Below are positions 23,837 to 37,455 of a stretch of 64,000 bases of DNA, piece by piece. The notes below the pieces were generated by a model, which saw only the letters and a program-made list of their open reading frames with translations, did not search any database and was not told where the DNA came from. Within the stretch, counting starts at the first letter, position 1. The number at the start of each line of letters is the position of its first letter. A program made the translations under genes and the position numbers. Origin of the DNA: Hirsutella rhossiliensis (taxonomy: Eukaryota; Ascomycota; Sordariomycetes; Hypocreales; Ophiocordycipitaceae); assembly GCF_020360975.1 (NCBI RefSeq), contig NW_025408689.1:124001-188000 (forward strand), written 5' to 3'.

Positions 23837-26800
23837 TTACCTTCTCGTACGTGCTATTAGCTCCTCTCGTAGACTCTTAAGGCGGGCCTCTAAGGATAGC
23901 TTTTCTCGAACGTCTTCTAGCCCTATTTACTATAAAAAGACAGCTAGCTTCTGCTTCGGCAGGGGCTTCGTAAGACCGTCGGCTTTTATCGATGCCGTTA
24001 GAACCTAACGGACGGAAATAAGTCCCCTTTAGACCTCTTAGCGTAACCAATGCTAGTAGATATCGATATACCGTAGCCGGGTCGATAACTTACTGTTTTC
24101 CGTAAGAATTCGTATAGTCTGCGTATTATCGTATTCTATAGCTAATAGGGTCGGAATTTATAGTCGTAACGATATTAGTAGCCGGCTAAGAAACATCGCT
24201 TCTTTTAACGCTTCTAAAAGAGCTAGTAGCTCTGCCTCCGTACTAGAAGTCGTAATAGTAGCCTGCTTCGAAGCTTTCTAAGTAATAGTTCCTCTAAAAA
24301 GGGATATAATATACCCTTATAAGCTCTTTCTATCTAAGGAATTGTCCGTAAAGGACGAATCGCTCGAATAAAGGAAGATTTCGGCAGCTTGTTTCCTTCC
24401 CTGCCCTCCTAGGCGTAGACTATATAATCTCGTTAAATAGAGATAAAGGATAGCTCTATCTACTACTTCTTAATGCCTAGGGCTAGGATTCTAGTTATGC
24501 CTAGCTAGCCGGGAGACTATAAAAGAGATATCCGGTCTAGTAGAAATAGCTAAAAAAAGCAGGGAGCCTACCTTCTATTAATATTAGTGTTTCTCTTACT
24601 CCCTAGCTTAAAAGGACGGATTAGGCAAAAGCTCTTCGTCTAATATAGGCGTAGAGGGAAGCTTCTTATCGAGGGAATTAGGGAGGAATTTATAAGCGAC
24701 CTTATCGATATAGGCGTCCTAGGTAAGCTAGATAGTCCGTTAGGACCTATTCCGAAGGATTCGTATCCCTAGGAACCACTTTGGCTCCCCTAGCCTAGTT
24801 ATCTTATACCTTTATTGCAGGCCTTATATAGCCTCCCTAGTATTAGCTTCTTCCTCTTTTAGGTAGGCCTAGATAATATTATCGACGTAGAAGAAGACCG
24901 TGATTTTTTCCTTCTATATTATACACGGTTCCTAAGGGACTTTCTTAAAGCCTAGGGCTTCGAGGGAACCTATTAAATGCTATTGCTAAAGAAGGGGTGA
25001 TCTTCGTAGTCCGTATAGAGCTTTCCTAAGCTATAGAACCTTTCCTAGCTATTAAAAGCCTAGTAGAAGGCGTATATAGATAACTTCTTCTTCTTCCTTA
25101 AGTAGATAGTTAATAAAGGCGTTAACTATATCTATCTATTCGAGCTCGAGGTCGAATTCTGCTGCTATAGCTATAAGGGTCCGAAAAGACATCCCTGCTA
25201 GGGTGGTTGCCCTAGTAGGTAGATCCCCTTTTTCCTATTAATTCCTATAAATAACTAGCCGGGCTTTGCACTTTTAAAGGAAGCCGTGTTTATTAGTCTT
25301 ATAGATAAAGACCTACTTATAGCTAAGGACCTGTTTTCCTCTTGCCTTTTCCTTAAGGACCTCTTCGAAAGACCCTATCTCTTCGTATAAGGCTAGGTGG
25401 TCTTTCTAGGCCTAGAAAAACTAGTCTCTAAAGGGGTGTTTTTCTAGCTGCTTCTAGTTTGCTAGTAGGTCCGGGAGGTCTCTTTTATATACCTTCCTTG
25501 CTAATAGCTATAGCTTAAAGAGCCGGCCTGCTATAAACGCTCCGTAGGAACCGTCTTCTATTAGCGTTAGGTAGAAGTCGGAAAAACGATCGAAATAGGG
25601 GAGAGGTTAGTCTTCTTTCGTATCGGGCCCTATACCTTCCTTTGCTTCTCGAAGTAGGGATAAAAAGGCAGCCGGATAATCCTTTAAGAGAGGTGCCTTT
25701 CCTACCCCCTTAGGGGCCGAGATAGGAAGACTAACTAAAAAAGCTGCTTCTAGATCTTCTTCTTATTCTATAAGAGGAGGCGTAGGGAGGTAGGCGTATT
25801 CTAGCTCTACCGCTTTCCTATAGTCTCCTTCTTTGTCTAGATTATCTAATCTAGCAGCTTCCTCTTCTTTTTCTTTAAAGTCGGCGTTATCCTTAACTAC
25901 TTCGACGTCGGTTTCTTCTTTCGTTTCCTTATCTAGGACCTCTTCTTAAGACTATTAGGAAGGGGGGATTTAAATCTTCTAAATTAGCTAACGTTAAGAG
26001 AGTAAGAGGGGCTATTAATCCCTCTTTCCGTCGAAGAAGCTAGATTCGTCGAAAATCATATCCCTAGTCGAAATAACCTTTCGTAGAAGAGGAATCTAGA
26101 TCCGGAAGATATTCGTAGAATTATACCCGATAAGGTAACTAATAAAGGCTCTAGGATTAAGCTTTCTTTTCTTCTTCCTTTTTAGCTATATATCGGTAGT
26201 TATAGCGTATACCTTATAGCCGTAGGCATAAAGGTAGGCTAGCGAGGCCCTCTTCTTTATAAAGAGCTCGAGGGGGGATTTCTAGTCTATTCCTTAGGTA
26301 GTCCCTCTAGGGGTCCGGTTCTATAGGTAATAAGCGGTCTTAACGACTTCCCTCTAAAGGTCGTAGGGAAGCCTTATAGTAAGTCTTATCGTACGGGCCC
26401 TTTCTATTATAGCACCCCCTAATCTTTTTGCCCCTCTATTCTAGGCCTAGGTATTCGGTGCTAACGGGAGGGGTAAAATTCCCCTTTTTCGAAGCTAATT
26501 TAAGATATCCTTTATAAATAGCTCTCCGTTAGACCGTATCTTCTTTACCTCGTAGCTAAAGTAGGATTTTATCTAGTTAACGAAGTCCTAGAAGGCAGAC
26601 TAGTTATGCTTGCTTAGGTAGGTCCGTAAGAAATAAGGGAAAACTATCCTTAAAAAAGCGTCTATAAAAAACATTACCCTAACGAAGCTTTCTCGATCCT
26701 TAGAGACGTCGGTCTAGTCGACCTAAATTTCCTTATACGGCTAGTCCGGCCGTAAAGGCGTTCGTCTAGAAATTCGTCTCCTAGTCTTCCCTTAGCCGTA

Positions 26801-28770
26801 GTATTCGCATTCGACGGTCTTTAGGCCCCTTATTCGTACGCCCTATTATTAGCCTAGCTTATGCAAAGCTAGGGGGCCCGGGTAACTAAGTCGTGCGTGC
26901 TAAAGAAGACCGTCTCCTTAGGCTGCCGGAAGAGGGTCCTTTAAACCTACCCTCCTTTAAGCAGGGAAAGCTAACTTCTTAAGAGATTCCTTCCTAAGGA
27001 TAGGTCGGAATTCGAGAACAAATTAACCGAATTTCTCCTCGATAAGCCTAATAGTCTAATTCTTCTAGACTAGCCTTATAGGCTTAGACGTCGTATCCTA
27101 GAAGATTCCTTCCTCTTAAAGAAGGCGGAAGGAAATTAGGCTCGTTGAAAATCGAGGGCAAAAAGCTACCCTTTTTCGTCGAAGAATTCGTATAGACCCG
27201 TTAGGTAATTTTATCGTAAAATTTACCCTTCCGTATCCCTCTATCCGTACGGTTAATTCCCTAGCAATAAGATATTCCTTTCGTGCCTTCTTAAAGGACC
27301 GGAATCGTAAGAGTATATTATAAATATCGATAGAATTACTAGAGTTAAGGATAGCTGATTTTCGTAGGGGATAATTAGAGGGTTCTAACGGCTGGTTTTG
27401 GCCTTGTTAATCTATAGGGAAGACGAAGGCCGGATTTACTATACTAATGATTTTTCCTCGAATTTACGGCTCGAATAAGGGCAGCGGCGTTAGTTACTAT
27501 TTCTTAGCAACCCGAATCTCGTCTATCTTCTTCTATAACGAGGGGTCCTCCTTAAGAGACTATTATACTATTTCTCGTAGCCTCTTTAAAGGGTTGATTC
27601 CTTTAGGTCGGTTTTCCTCGAAGACCTACTAGTAGTCTTCTAGCCGATAGGGCTTTTTGCACGCTTAGTAGGTAGGTCGATTCCTCCTCGTACGTTGTTT
27701 CTTCGAGGAATCCTCGTCCTGGTCTAGAAGGTCTACTTAAAAACCCCCCCTTTTTACCCCTTATTGCTAATTTTAACGAAGAGGTTCGATTTCGACTAGT
27801 TCCCTAATTTTTCGACTAACGGACTAAAAGGTCTATTAGGGGACTAGTCGGGCCGGTCTAACTAATAGGACCGGGGCCGGGCCCGGAGTAAGATGCGGAG
27901 CCGGGGCCGGGCCTAGGGCCGCAGCTGCAGTTAACGACGGCGTTAAGGCTCTCGAAGGAGGAGGAGCCGGAGGGGCAATAGCCGCAGCAGCAGAAGCGGG
28001 AGCCGTAGCAATAGGGGCTACAGCAGCTGCAGGGGCAGCAGGTCGAGCCGTCTAGGTCGAGTGCTAGCCACGAAGGAATAAGACTGCTTGCTATTATACT
28101 CCAGCAGCCTCTTTATCTAGTTCCCGGCTATCTTCTCGAAAGATAGTCGAGTAACCGTTACTAATAGGCTTTATTAGTAGAGATATATCCCGTAGCTACT
28201 AGCCGGAAAGAGCTTCTATAAGGAAGTATTAGTTAGCTTCCTCGAGGATCTCTTCCTACTTAGCTAGCTATAAAGAAGCTAGTAGGTTCCTAGTAGAAAA
28301 AGCTCCTAGGTAGGCCGTATAGGTCTTCTTAATACGGTTAGTTATATAACCTCTCGAGGGAGCTATCGAGGTCTCGAGCTTTAAAAGCTACTACCTAGGA
28401 GTCTCTTCCTCTCGAAGAGAGATTAGCTTTACGGCACTAACGGATTCCGTTATCGCCGTATAAGCAGCCGTTAGTAGCTTCGTTTTATAGAGGTATTCCT
28501 TTCGGTGACTCTCGTAGTCGCCTAAGGCAGTAGAAAAAGCTCTCTATTATATAGAGGTTAGCTTAGAGAAGAGGGTAGCTCCCTCTATAAAGTCCGTTGC
28601 CCTAGGACGAAGAGGGGCTCGAGAGGGTCCTGCTTATTAGAGAAGACTAAATTATAGATAGTTCTATCTACCCGAGCCCGTAGCTCCTTTACCTACTTAT
28701 CCTAATCTTAGGGCTCTATAAGAATCGTCCTACGGACTATAGGGACGGTAGAGGAGTCGATTTTCGTTAT
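23837..28770 (-). pseudogene. copia B Gag-Pol relic
   Basis: Same domain order as copia A, on the minus strand: Gag about 28770-27700, knuckle near 27655-27690, protease near 27340-27365, integrase 26900-26000, RT 25250-24800 with the YVDD complement near 24880-24892, and RNase H 24600-23850. The start codon is ATA at 28768-28770 instead of ATG. The stop TAA is at 23837-23839. Numerous RIP stops occur. The integrase segment after NRTP is shorter than in A, D and E. Confidence 0.85.
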
Positions 28771-28912
28771 TATTATAGGGAAAGGTAGAAAAGTCGGTTA
28801 AAAATCGGCTTTTCTAGTAAGAGGGGTAAAAGGAAGCTATAAGGGATATAAGAAAGGTGCCTTTTATAGCAGCCGGAAGGTATAGGAATTCTATTCCTCC
28901 TAGGCTTATAAC

Positions 28913-29397
28913 TCTCGCGAAGAGAGATACGAGAAGTATATATAAATATACAAAGGTAAAATTAGAAGTAAGGGGTCGGATAGGCAGGGTAGAGGGGTTT
29001 AATTCTTATAGGAGTAGTAATAAAGGTAGGGGAGTGATTGTTATATTGCCTTAATTATCCTTCTTTCCTCTATCTAACGCCCCTCTTTATACCCGTTTAG
29101 TATCTCGATTAATAAAGAAGATCCTACTTAAAGAAGCTACTAATATCCTTTCGACTACGGAGCTTTTTGCCGGTTTTTCCCCTCCTTTCTAGCCGTTGCC
29201 GGCCTATCCGTCTTATCTCTTACTACCTCTATAGGAAGCTATCGCTACTTCTGCTTCCCCTTATACCCCTACCCTCCTTTCTATACCTCCTTTTAGCTCC
29301 TTCTTCCTTCTTTTACACCGGGTGTTTTTAGCTTCCTTGGTCCCTCGTACTAAGGGATATCTCCGAGAACTGCGAAATCAGGCCACGCTTTGCGACA
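28913..29397 (-). repeat. copia B 5' LTR
   Basis: 485 bp, ending CTTTGCGACA on the plus strand. The PBS complement (…GGCTTATAAC) lies directly to its left, ending at 28912. Confidence 0.95.
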
Positions 29398-30479
29398 ATA
29401 ATATAGTCTAAGGGAATAACCCTTAAAAGAAAAAGACCTCTACTAAATATCTATACCTTCCTCTAGGAAAAGCGGGTTAGGATAAGCCTATCCTTATAAA
29501 TAAAAATATATATAAAATGAATAAGTTAATTATAAGTAGAACGGATACCCTATTGCCTATTTTAGCTTAGCGGTTCCGAAGATATCTGCGATACGAGAAT
29601 AGGTAGGGCATAGAACATTCTAGTTAAATCTACTACTTATACTAGAACCTATAGTCTTACGTTAACTATTATGCTATAATAAGACTACTAACTAAGTTAG
29701 GAAGATATACTATAGATAGAGCTTTTTAAGTATTATAGAGTATACTAGAAAGCTAACTAATTAGTCTACTAGTAAGCGAGCAATAGTCTATAAAGGACGA
29801 AGGATTTCCCTAGGAGTAGTAGATAGAATAAGTAAGTTTATATATATCTTTTGCAACGCTATTCTTTTAATATATTATTCCGCCCCTTATATACTCGTTA
29901 TAAATTCCGCATAAAATCCTACCCTATACTCCTTCGACCGATCTTTCCGCTTACGTTATTAAATACCCGATTCTATGCTTATTACTTATACCTTCTTACA
30001 CCTAGTAGTATACTAATTAGTTAGCTTTCTAGTATATTTTATAGTTCTTAAAAAGCTCTATCTATAGTATATCCTCTTAACTTAGTAGGTAGTTTAATTA
30101 TAACGTAATAGTTAATAGAAGACTATAGGTTCTAGTATAAGTAGTAGATTTAAATAAAATATTCTATGCCCTACCTATTCTTATATCGTAGATATCTTTA
30201 GAACCGCTAGGCTAAAATAGGTAATAGGGTATTTATTCTACTTATAATTAACTTATGCATTTTATATATATTTTAATTTATTAGGATAGGCTTATCTTAA
30301 CTTACTCTTCTTAAAGGAAGGTATAGATATCTAGTAAAGGTCTTTATCTTTAAGGTTTATTTCCTTAGACTATATTATAGAGCCTCTTTTTACTAGCTTA
30401 TTTTATAGAGCCTTACTATACCTATTATTGTATTATAATAGTAAAATAGGTATATAAAGGTATATTCTTATACTTAGTA

Positions 30480-30874
30480 AGATCGTATATCTAAGGAAGT
30501 TTACTTCTTATATATAAAACTTATTTTTCTTTAGTTTAACTAGTAACTTTATATTCTAAAGTATATAGAGTACCTTATAAACGTATTCCTAATATTCTTT
30601 TAAGGTATCTAAAAAGATTAAGATATTATCTAAGTATATTACTATAAAGATATTTGAGTATTTATATAGGATATTATTAATTATCTATTAAAAGGTAGCT
30701 AGTATATTAATAAGTCTAAATAGTATTACTAGATATTTAAATAGTTTAAATTTCGTTTTAAAGGCTATTATCTATTTATATCCCTTTTTTTATATATATT
30801 AAGTTATAAGCACCTTTAAAGTTAAAGGCTATAAACTATTTTTTACTATATAGTTAATCTTATAGTTTTAATAT
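30480..30874 (-). mobile_element. gypsy A middle segment (RT core)
   Basis: Continues the gypsy A reading frame between the X1 insertion and the TRIM/copia chimera. It aligns with gypsy B 39547-39885 and 46127-46165. On the minus strand it carries the YLDD-type RT region near 30620-30650, altered by G to A. Right flank TSD AATAT is at 30870-30874. Confidence 0.85.
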
Positions 30875-30947
30875 TATTACGAAAAAGATATAGCCGCTTA
30901 TTAAATATAAGCGACGGCGTTAATTAACGTATATAGTATATATAATA
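30875..30947 (-). repeat. TRIM copy 2 LTR (left; 3' LTR in element sense)
   Basis: This 73-bp LTR begins TATTACG (TGTCACG after RIP). The PPT complement follows it. Confidence 0.85.
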
Positions 30948-31173
30948 TACCCCCTTAGGGATGCTAGGTTAATTCGTCCTAGGATACCTAGATATCTAGA
31001 CTATAGAGTGAATTTTTATATAGGTAGGCCCTATACTAAAACCGCGCTTAATTGCGCTAGCGGGACTCGAACTATGGGCCTTCGGGTAATACGCGCTAGG
31101 CTAGCCCGAAGAAGTACGTACGTAGTTACTAGGAAGTTCCTAGAGGGGTAACCCCTCCGCCCGGGCTTATAAC

Positions 31174-31659
31174 TCTCGCATAGAGAGATACGAGAAGTAT
31201 ATAAATATATACGAAGGTAAAATTAAAAGTAAGGGGTTAGATAGGCAGGGCAGAGAGATTTAATTCTTATAGGAGCAGTAATAAAGGTAGGGGAGTAATT
31301 ATTATATTGCCTTAATTATCCTTCTTTCCTCTATCTAACGCCCCTCTTTATACCTATCTAGCATCTTAATTAATAAAGAAGATCCTACTTAAAGAAGCTA
31401 CTAATATCCTTTTAACTACCGAGCTTTTTACTAGTTTTTCCCCCTCTTTTCTAGCCGTTGCCGGTATATCCGTTTTATCTTTCGCTACCTCTATAAGAAG
31501 CTATTACTAATTCTACTTCCCTTTATACCCCTACCTTCTTTTCTATACCTCTTTTTAGCTCCTTCTTCCTTCTTCTATACTAGGTGTTTTTAGCTTCCTT
31601 AGTCCCTCGTGCTAAGGGATATCTCTAAGAACTACGAAATTAAGCTACGCTTCGCGATA
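31174..31659 (-). repeat. copia E single LTR
   Basis: 486 bp, long-LTR type, from TCTCGCATAG to CTTCGCGATA. It is bordered by the TRIM PBS on the left (ends 31173) and the copia PPT complement on the right. Confidence 0.9.
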
Positions 31660-34600
31660 TACCCCCTTAGCTATAGCCTGCCCCTTAAGGGCATAGCTAA
31701 TATAGCTTCGGGCTAGTAAGCGTATAGAGGAGGTTCTTAGCTCTATACTTCTCCCTTTACTCGAGGAAAGTAGGGGCCCTTTTAGGTCCCTAGGCTCTTT
31801 TAGACCTACTTAAGAAATAAGGGCCTAAAGAGAGGAAAGTCCTATAAGAAAGGGGGCCTTCTTAGAAGGGAAAAACCTAATTAAATAAGGGGCCCTCTAA
31901 AAGGGAAAACCTCTTCCTTTTCTTTAGCTATAGACGTTACCTTCTTATACGTACTATTAGCTCCTCTTATAGACTCTTAAAGCGGGCCTCTAAGAATAGC
32001 TTCTCTTAAACGTCTTCTAGCTTAATTTACTATAAAAAGATAGCTAGCTTCTACTTCGGTAAGGGCTTTATAAGACCGTTAGCTTTTATCGATACCGTTA
32101 GAAACTAACGGACGGAAATAAGTCCCCTTTAGACCTCTTAGCGTAATTAATACTAGTAGATATTAATATACTATAGCTAGGTTAATAGCTTACTATTTTC
32201 CTCTATAAGAATTCGTATAGTTTATATATTATCGTATTCTATAGCTAATAGGGACGGAATTTATAGTCGTAAAGATATAAGTAGCTAGCTAAGGAAAATC
32301 GCTTCTTTTAACGCTTTTAAAAGAGCTAGTAGCTCTACTTTTATACTTAAAGTCGTAATAGTAGCTTACTTTAAAGCTCTCTAAGTAATAGTTCCTTTAA
32401 AAAGGAATATAATATACCCCTATAAGCTCTTTCTATCTAATATATTATCTATAAAGGTCGAATCGCTTAAATAAAGGAAGATTTTAGTAGCTAATTTCTT
32501 TCTTTCTTACCCTCCTAAGCGTAAACTATATAATATCGTTAAATAGAGTTAAAGGATAGCTCTATCTACTACTTCTTAATGCCTAGGGCTAGGATTCTAG
32601 TTATACCTAGCTAGCTAAGAGACCGTAAAATAGATATCCGGTTTAGTAGAAATAGCTAAAAAAAGCAGGGAGCCTACCTTCTATTAATATTTATATTTCT
32701 CTTACTCCCTAGCTTAAAAGGACGGATTAGGCAAAAGCTCTTCGTTTAATATTTATATAGAGGGAAGCTTCTTATCGAGGGAATTAAGGAGGAATTTATA
32801 AGCGACCTTATCGATATAGGCGTCCTAGGTAAGCTAGATAGTCTATTAGGACCTATTTTAAAGGATTTATATCCCTAGGAACTACTTTAGCTCCCTTAGC
32901 TTAGTTATCTTATACCTTTTATTATAGGCCTTATATAGCCTCCTTAGTAGCAGCCTCTTCCTTTTTTAGGTAGGCCTAGATAATATTATCGACGTAGAAG
33001 AAGACCGTGGTTTTACCCTTCTATATTATATACGGTTCCTAAGGGACTTTCTTAAAGCCTAGGGCTTTGAGGGAACCGGTTAAATACTATTACTTAAGAA
33101 GGGGTAATCTTTATAGTCTATATAAAGCTTTCTTAAGATATAGAACCTTTCCTAGCTATTAAAAGCGTAGTAGAAGGCGTATATAGATAACTTCTTCTTC
33201 CTTAAGTAGGCTATTAATAAAGGCGTTAACTATATCTATCTAATTAAGCTCGAGGTCGAATTCTACTACTATAGCTATAAGGGTCTAAAAGGATATCCCT
33301 GCTAGGGTAATTGCCTTAGTAGGAAGATCCCCCTTTTCTTACTAGTTCCTATAGATAACTAGCTAGGCTTTATACTTTTAAAGGAAGCTATATTTATTAG
33401 TCTTATAAATAAAGACTTACTTATAGCTAAGGACTTATTTTCCTCTTACTTTTTCCTTAAGGACCTCTTTAAAAGACCCTATCTCTTTATATAAGGCTAG
33501 GTAATCTTTCTAGGCCTAGAAAAACTAGTCCTTAAAAGGGTATCTTTCTAGCTACTTTTAGTTTACTAGTAGGTCTACGAGGTCTCTTTTATATACCTTC
33601 CTTACTAATAGCTATAGCTTAAAAAGCTAGCCTACTATAAATATACTATAGGAACCGTCTTCTATTAGTATTAGGTAGAAGTTAGAAAAACAATCGAAAT
33701 AAGGGAGATATTAGTCTTCTTTTATATTAGGCCCTATCCCTTCCTTTACTTCTTAAAGTAGGGATAAAAAGGTAGCTAGGTAATCCTTTAAGAGAGGTGC
33801 CTTTCCTACCCCCTTAAGGGTTAAGATAGGAAGACTAACTAAAAAAGCTGCTTCTAGATCTTCTTCTTATTCTATAAAAGGAGGCGTAGGAAGGTAGGCG
33901 TATTCTAGCTCTACCGCTTTCCTATAGTCTCCTTCTTTATCTAGATTATTTAATCTAGTAGTTTCCTCTTTTCCTTCGAAGTTAGCGTTATCCTTAACTA
34001 CTTTAACGTTGGTTTCTTCTTTTATTTCCTTATCTAGGACCTCTTCTTAAGACTATTAAGAAGGGGGGATTTAGATCTTTTAAATTAGCTAACGTTATAA
34101 GAGTAAGAGGGGCTATTAATCCCTCTTTTCGTCGAAGAAGCTAGATTTATTAAAAATTATATCCCTAGTCGATATAACCTTTTATAGAAGAGGAATCTAG
34201 ATCCGGAAGATATTTATAGAATTATAACTAACGAGGTAACTAATAAAGGCTCTAAGATTAAGTTTTCTTTTCTTCTTCCTTTTTAGCTATATATTAGTAG
34301 TTATTGCGTATACCTTATAGCTATAGGTATAAAGGTAAGCTAAGGAGGCCCTCCTCTTTATAAAGAGCTTAAGGGGGGATTTCTAGTCTATTCCTTAGGT
34401 CTTAATAAGGGTCTCTAGGTCCCTATAGTCCCTTAAGCCCCTAGGGTCTCTTAAGGTCCGGTTCTAAAAGTAATAAGCGGTCTTAACGACTTCCCTCTAA
34501 AGGTCGTATAAAAGCCTTATAGTAAGCTTTATTATATAGGCCCTTTCTATTATAGCACCCCTTAATCTTTCTACCCCTCCGTTCTAGGCCTAGGTATTCG

Positions 34601-36203
34601 GTACTAATAGGAGGGGTAAAATACCCTTTTTTCGAAGCTATTTTAAGATATCCTTTATAAATAGCTCTTTATTAGTCCGTATCTTCTTTACCTTATAGCT
34701 AAAGTAGGATTTTATTTAGTTAATAAAGTCCTAGAGGGTAAACTAGTTATACTTACTTAGGTAGGTCCGTAAGAAATAAAGGAAAACTATCCTTAAAAAA
34801 GCGTCTATAAAAAACATTACCCCAATAAATCTTTCTTAATCTATAGAGACGTCGGTTTAGTCGACCTAACTTTCTTTATATAGCTAGTCCGACTATATAG
34901 GGGTCCGTTTAAAAATTCGTCTCTTAGTCTTTCCTTAGCTATAGTATTCGTATTCGATAGTCTTTAAGCCCCTTATTCGTACGCCCTATTATTAGCTTAG
35001 CTTATATAAAGCTAGGGGGCCTAGGTAACTAAGTCGTACGTACTAAAGAATACCGTCTCCTTAAGCTACTAAAAGAGGGTCCTTTATAGTAGACCTATTC
35101 CTCTTAGTAGGGAAAGCTAACTTCTTAAGTAGTTCCTTTATATAAATAGGTTAGAATTCGAGAATAAATTAACCGAATTTTTCCTTAATAAGCTTAATAG
35201 TTTAATTCTTCTAGACTAGCCTTATAGGCTTAGACGTTATATCCTAGAAGATTCCTTCCTTTTAAAGAAATTAAAAGGAAATTAAGCTTATTAAAGATTA
35301 AGGGTAAAAAGCTACCCTTTTTCGTCGAAGAATTTATATAGACCTATTAAGTAATTTTATTATAATATCTACCCTTCTATATCCCTCTATCTATACGGTT
35401 AATTCCTTAGTAATAAGATATTCCCTTTATACCTTCTTAAAAAACTAGAATTATAAGAGTATATTATAGATATCGAGGGAAGTACTAAAGTTAAGGATAG
35501 CTAATTTTTATAGGGGATAGTCGGAGGGTCCTAACAGTTAGTCTTAGCCTTATTAATCTATAGGGAAGATAAAGGCTAGATTTACTATACTAACGATTTT
35601 TCCTTAAATTTATAGCTTAAATAGGGGCAGCGGCGTTATTAGTTACTATTTCTTAGCAACCTAAATCTCGTCTATCTTCTTCTATAATAAGGGGTCCTCC
35701 TTAAGAGACTATTATACTATTTCTTATAGCCTCTTTAAAGGGTTAATTCCTTTAGGTTGGTTTTCCTTAAAGACCTATTAGTAGTCTTCTAGCCGATAGG
35801 GCTTTTTATATACTTAGTAGGTAGGTCGATTCCTCCTTATATATTATTTCTTCGAGGAATCCTTATCTTAGTTTAGAAGGTTAGCGTAAAAACCCCCCTT
35901 TTTTACTCCTTATTACTAATATTAATAAGGTTCGATTTCGACTAGTTCCTTGATTTTTCGACTAACGGACTAAAAGGTCTATTAGGGGACTAGTCGGGCC
36001 GGTCTAACTAATAGGACCGGGCCTAGAGTAGTAGGCAGAGCCGGGACCGGGCCCGGAGTAATAGGCGGAGCTAAAAGACAGGGTTAAAGCTCTTAAGGGC
36101 GGAGGAGCTAAAGGAGCAATAGCTATAGTAGCAGTAGCGGGGGCCGTAGTAATAAGGGCTATAGCAGCTATAAGGGTAGTAGGTCGAGCCGTCTAGGTCG
36201 AGT

Positions 36204-36652
36204 TATAACGACCGGTGTTATTCCTAAGGGATAAACCTATTAAGGGGTTTATATTAGTAGATATAATAGGGCGTAGTCTAAGTAATAATAAGTATATTAC
36301 GTTAGTAATAAGTCGGAGGTCGTAGACTATAGACTATAACTAAGTAATTAGAATTAGAGATAAATTATAATAAAGATCTATATTAAAAGCTAGAAAGCTA
36401 TCTATCTAAAGAAGTAAAAGTAAGTAGCTATATATACTTATAGAGACTATCCTTAGATTATAGGCCTAGCTATAATCCCTAACGTTAGATCGTATAGAGC
36501 GTAGTAATCTCGTTAATCCTAGATTACTTAGATCTCTACGATCCCCTCGATCCTATATCTATTAAATAGTCGTGCTAACTATTTATCCGTTAGACTATAT
36601 TACATACTTAACGTAGTCGACCGTTAGCGGCCTAGTAGCTATAGTCGTAATA
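36204..36652 (-). repeat. gypsy B 3' LTR
   Basis: This 449-bp LTR runs TATAACGACC...GTCGTAATA (TG...CA after RIP). The next bases CGATATCTCCCCTCC contain the PPT complement. Confidence 0.9.
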
Positions 36653-37455
36653 CGATATCTCCCCTCCTTTTAGTCTTATCCGTAAGACCTACTATAGCTA
36701 CCTTAGCCGCTATATATAAATATACCTTTATCGCGTCGTATATAAGTATATCGTTCCTTATCTCTTTATCCTTTCGGGATATACTACTAATAATATATCT
36801 AGTCGTATACTAAAAAATCGTTCCTAAAAAGCCTCTAAGCGCGCTACTCTTACCGAATATATCGACTTAAGTAGAGATCCTACTAATATACTATATACTT
36901 AATACTTTAAGGCAAAGAAGATAAATTATTAAATAGCCGAAAATTCTTCGCGCTATAATAATTATATTACTAGTAGTTATCCCTATTATAATAGTGTTTT
37001 AGTAGCTTCTTCTTATAGGTATCTTTTAATTCTTTCTATACGTAGTAGCTAATATATTTCTTTTAGTAACTAAATTATTAGCGGAGTAGCGTAGGCTATA
37101 TTCCGAAGAGGAGGAAGCTAGGGAAGCCTTATTAAAGCTTTAAGTATAGCTTACGAATCTTTAGTCGTAAATATCTATCGCCGTTAATCGTTTAGCTCGT
37201 ATCTAAAAGATTCGGAATCGTATAAAGGAAAAGAGTTCTAAGTTATTTCGTCGTAGTATCTAAGAAGTAGATACTAAGGATAGCGTTTTGCCTACGCTCG
37301 ATATATATAAGTATTAGGTAGTAAATAACTTATAATCGTTAAGCGTTCCTAATAAAGCGAATTAGTCCTTATTTAGTATTACTAAGGAGTTTATAGATCT
37401 TAGTCCTTTAATCCCTCCTAAACCTTCTAGTAAAATTATCGAAGTAGAGAGCTAT
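36653..37455 (-). other. gypsy B 3' tail between PPT and chromodomain
   Basis: About 800 bp downstream of the chromodomain in element sense, without a recognisable domain. It may be a C-terminal Pol extension plus untranslated RNA. No equivalent is seen in gypsy A, whose 3' end is missing. Confidence 0.5.

Larger units (their letters stand above)
23086..29397 (-). mobile_element. Ty1/copia element B, complete, RIPed
   Basis: A 6,312-bp element with LTRs of 486 bp (23086-23571) and 485 bp (28913-29397) and TSD ATAAT (23081-23085, 29398-29402). It reads on the minus strand, so the right LTR is the 5' LTR. It is long-LTR type and lacks the roughly 40-bp integrase segment present in A, D and E. 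It is nested in X2. RIP is heavier than in copia C and D. Confidence 0.95.
22989..29999 (+). mobile_element. hAT-like element X2 inserted in X1
   Basis: A perfect 8-bp TSD ACCTAGTA lies at 22981-22988 and 30000-30007, inside X1. Without copia B and its duplicated site the element is 694 bp (22989-23085 plus 29403-29999). It starts TAAGAATATACCC and ends ACCTTCTTAC. Self-insertion in opposite orientation produced a pair of inverted copies around copia B. Confidence 0.85.
22760..30471 (-). mobile_element. hAT-like element X1 in gypsy A, split by X2
   Basis: The two halves, 22760-22988 (229 bp) and 30008-30471 (464 bp), join into one 693-bp copy in reverse orientation to X2. Flanks are TCTTAGTA (22752-22759) and ACTTAGTA (30472-30479), an 8-bp TSD with one mismatch. 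The gypsy B site CTCTTAGTAAGATCG (near 39546) shows the empty target. Ends are TAAGAAGGTATAAG and, reversed, TAAGAATATACC. There is no coding capacity. The 8-bp TSD and short inverted ends point to the hAT superfamily (inference). Confidence 0.8.

Noticed and set aside
27447..27632. Plus-strand ORF of 61 codons, also 63071-63292
   Set aside because: Antisense to the Gag/protease part of copia B and D. The Gag-Pol reading has the conserved domains.
22760..30471. One large DNA transposon with copia B as cargo, suggested by inverted X copies at both ends
   Set aside because: The 8-bp duplication ACCTAGTA inside X1 and the exact rejoining of its halves show simple self-insertion.
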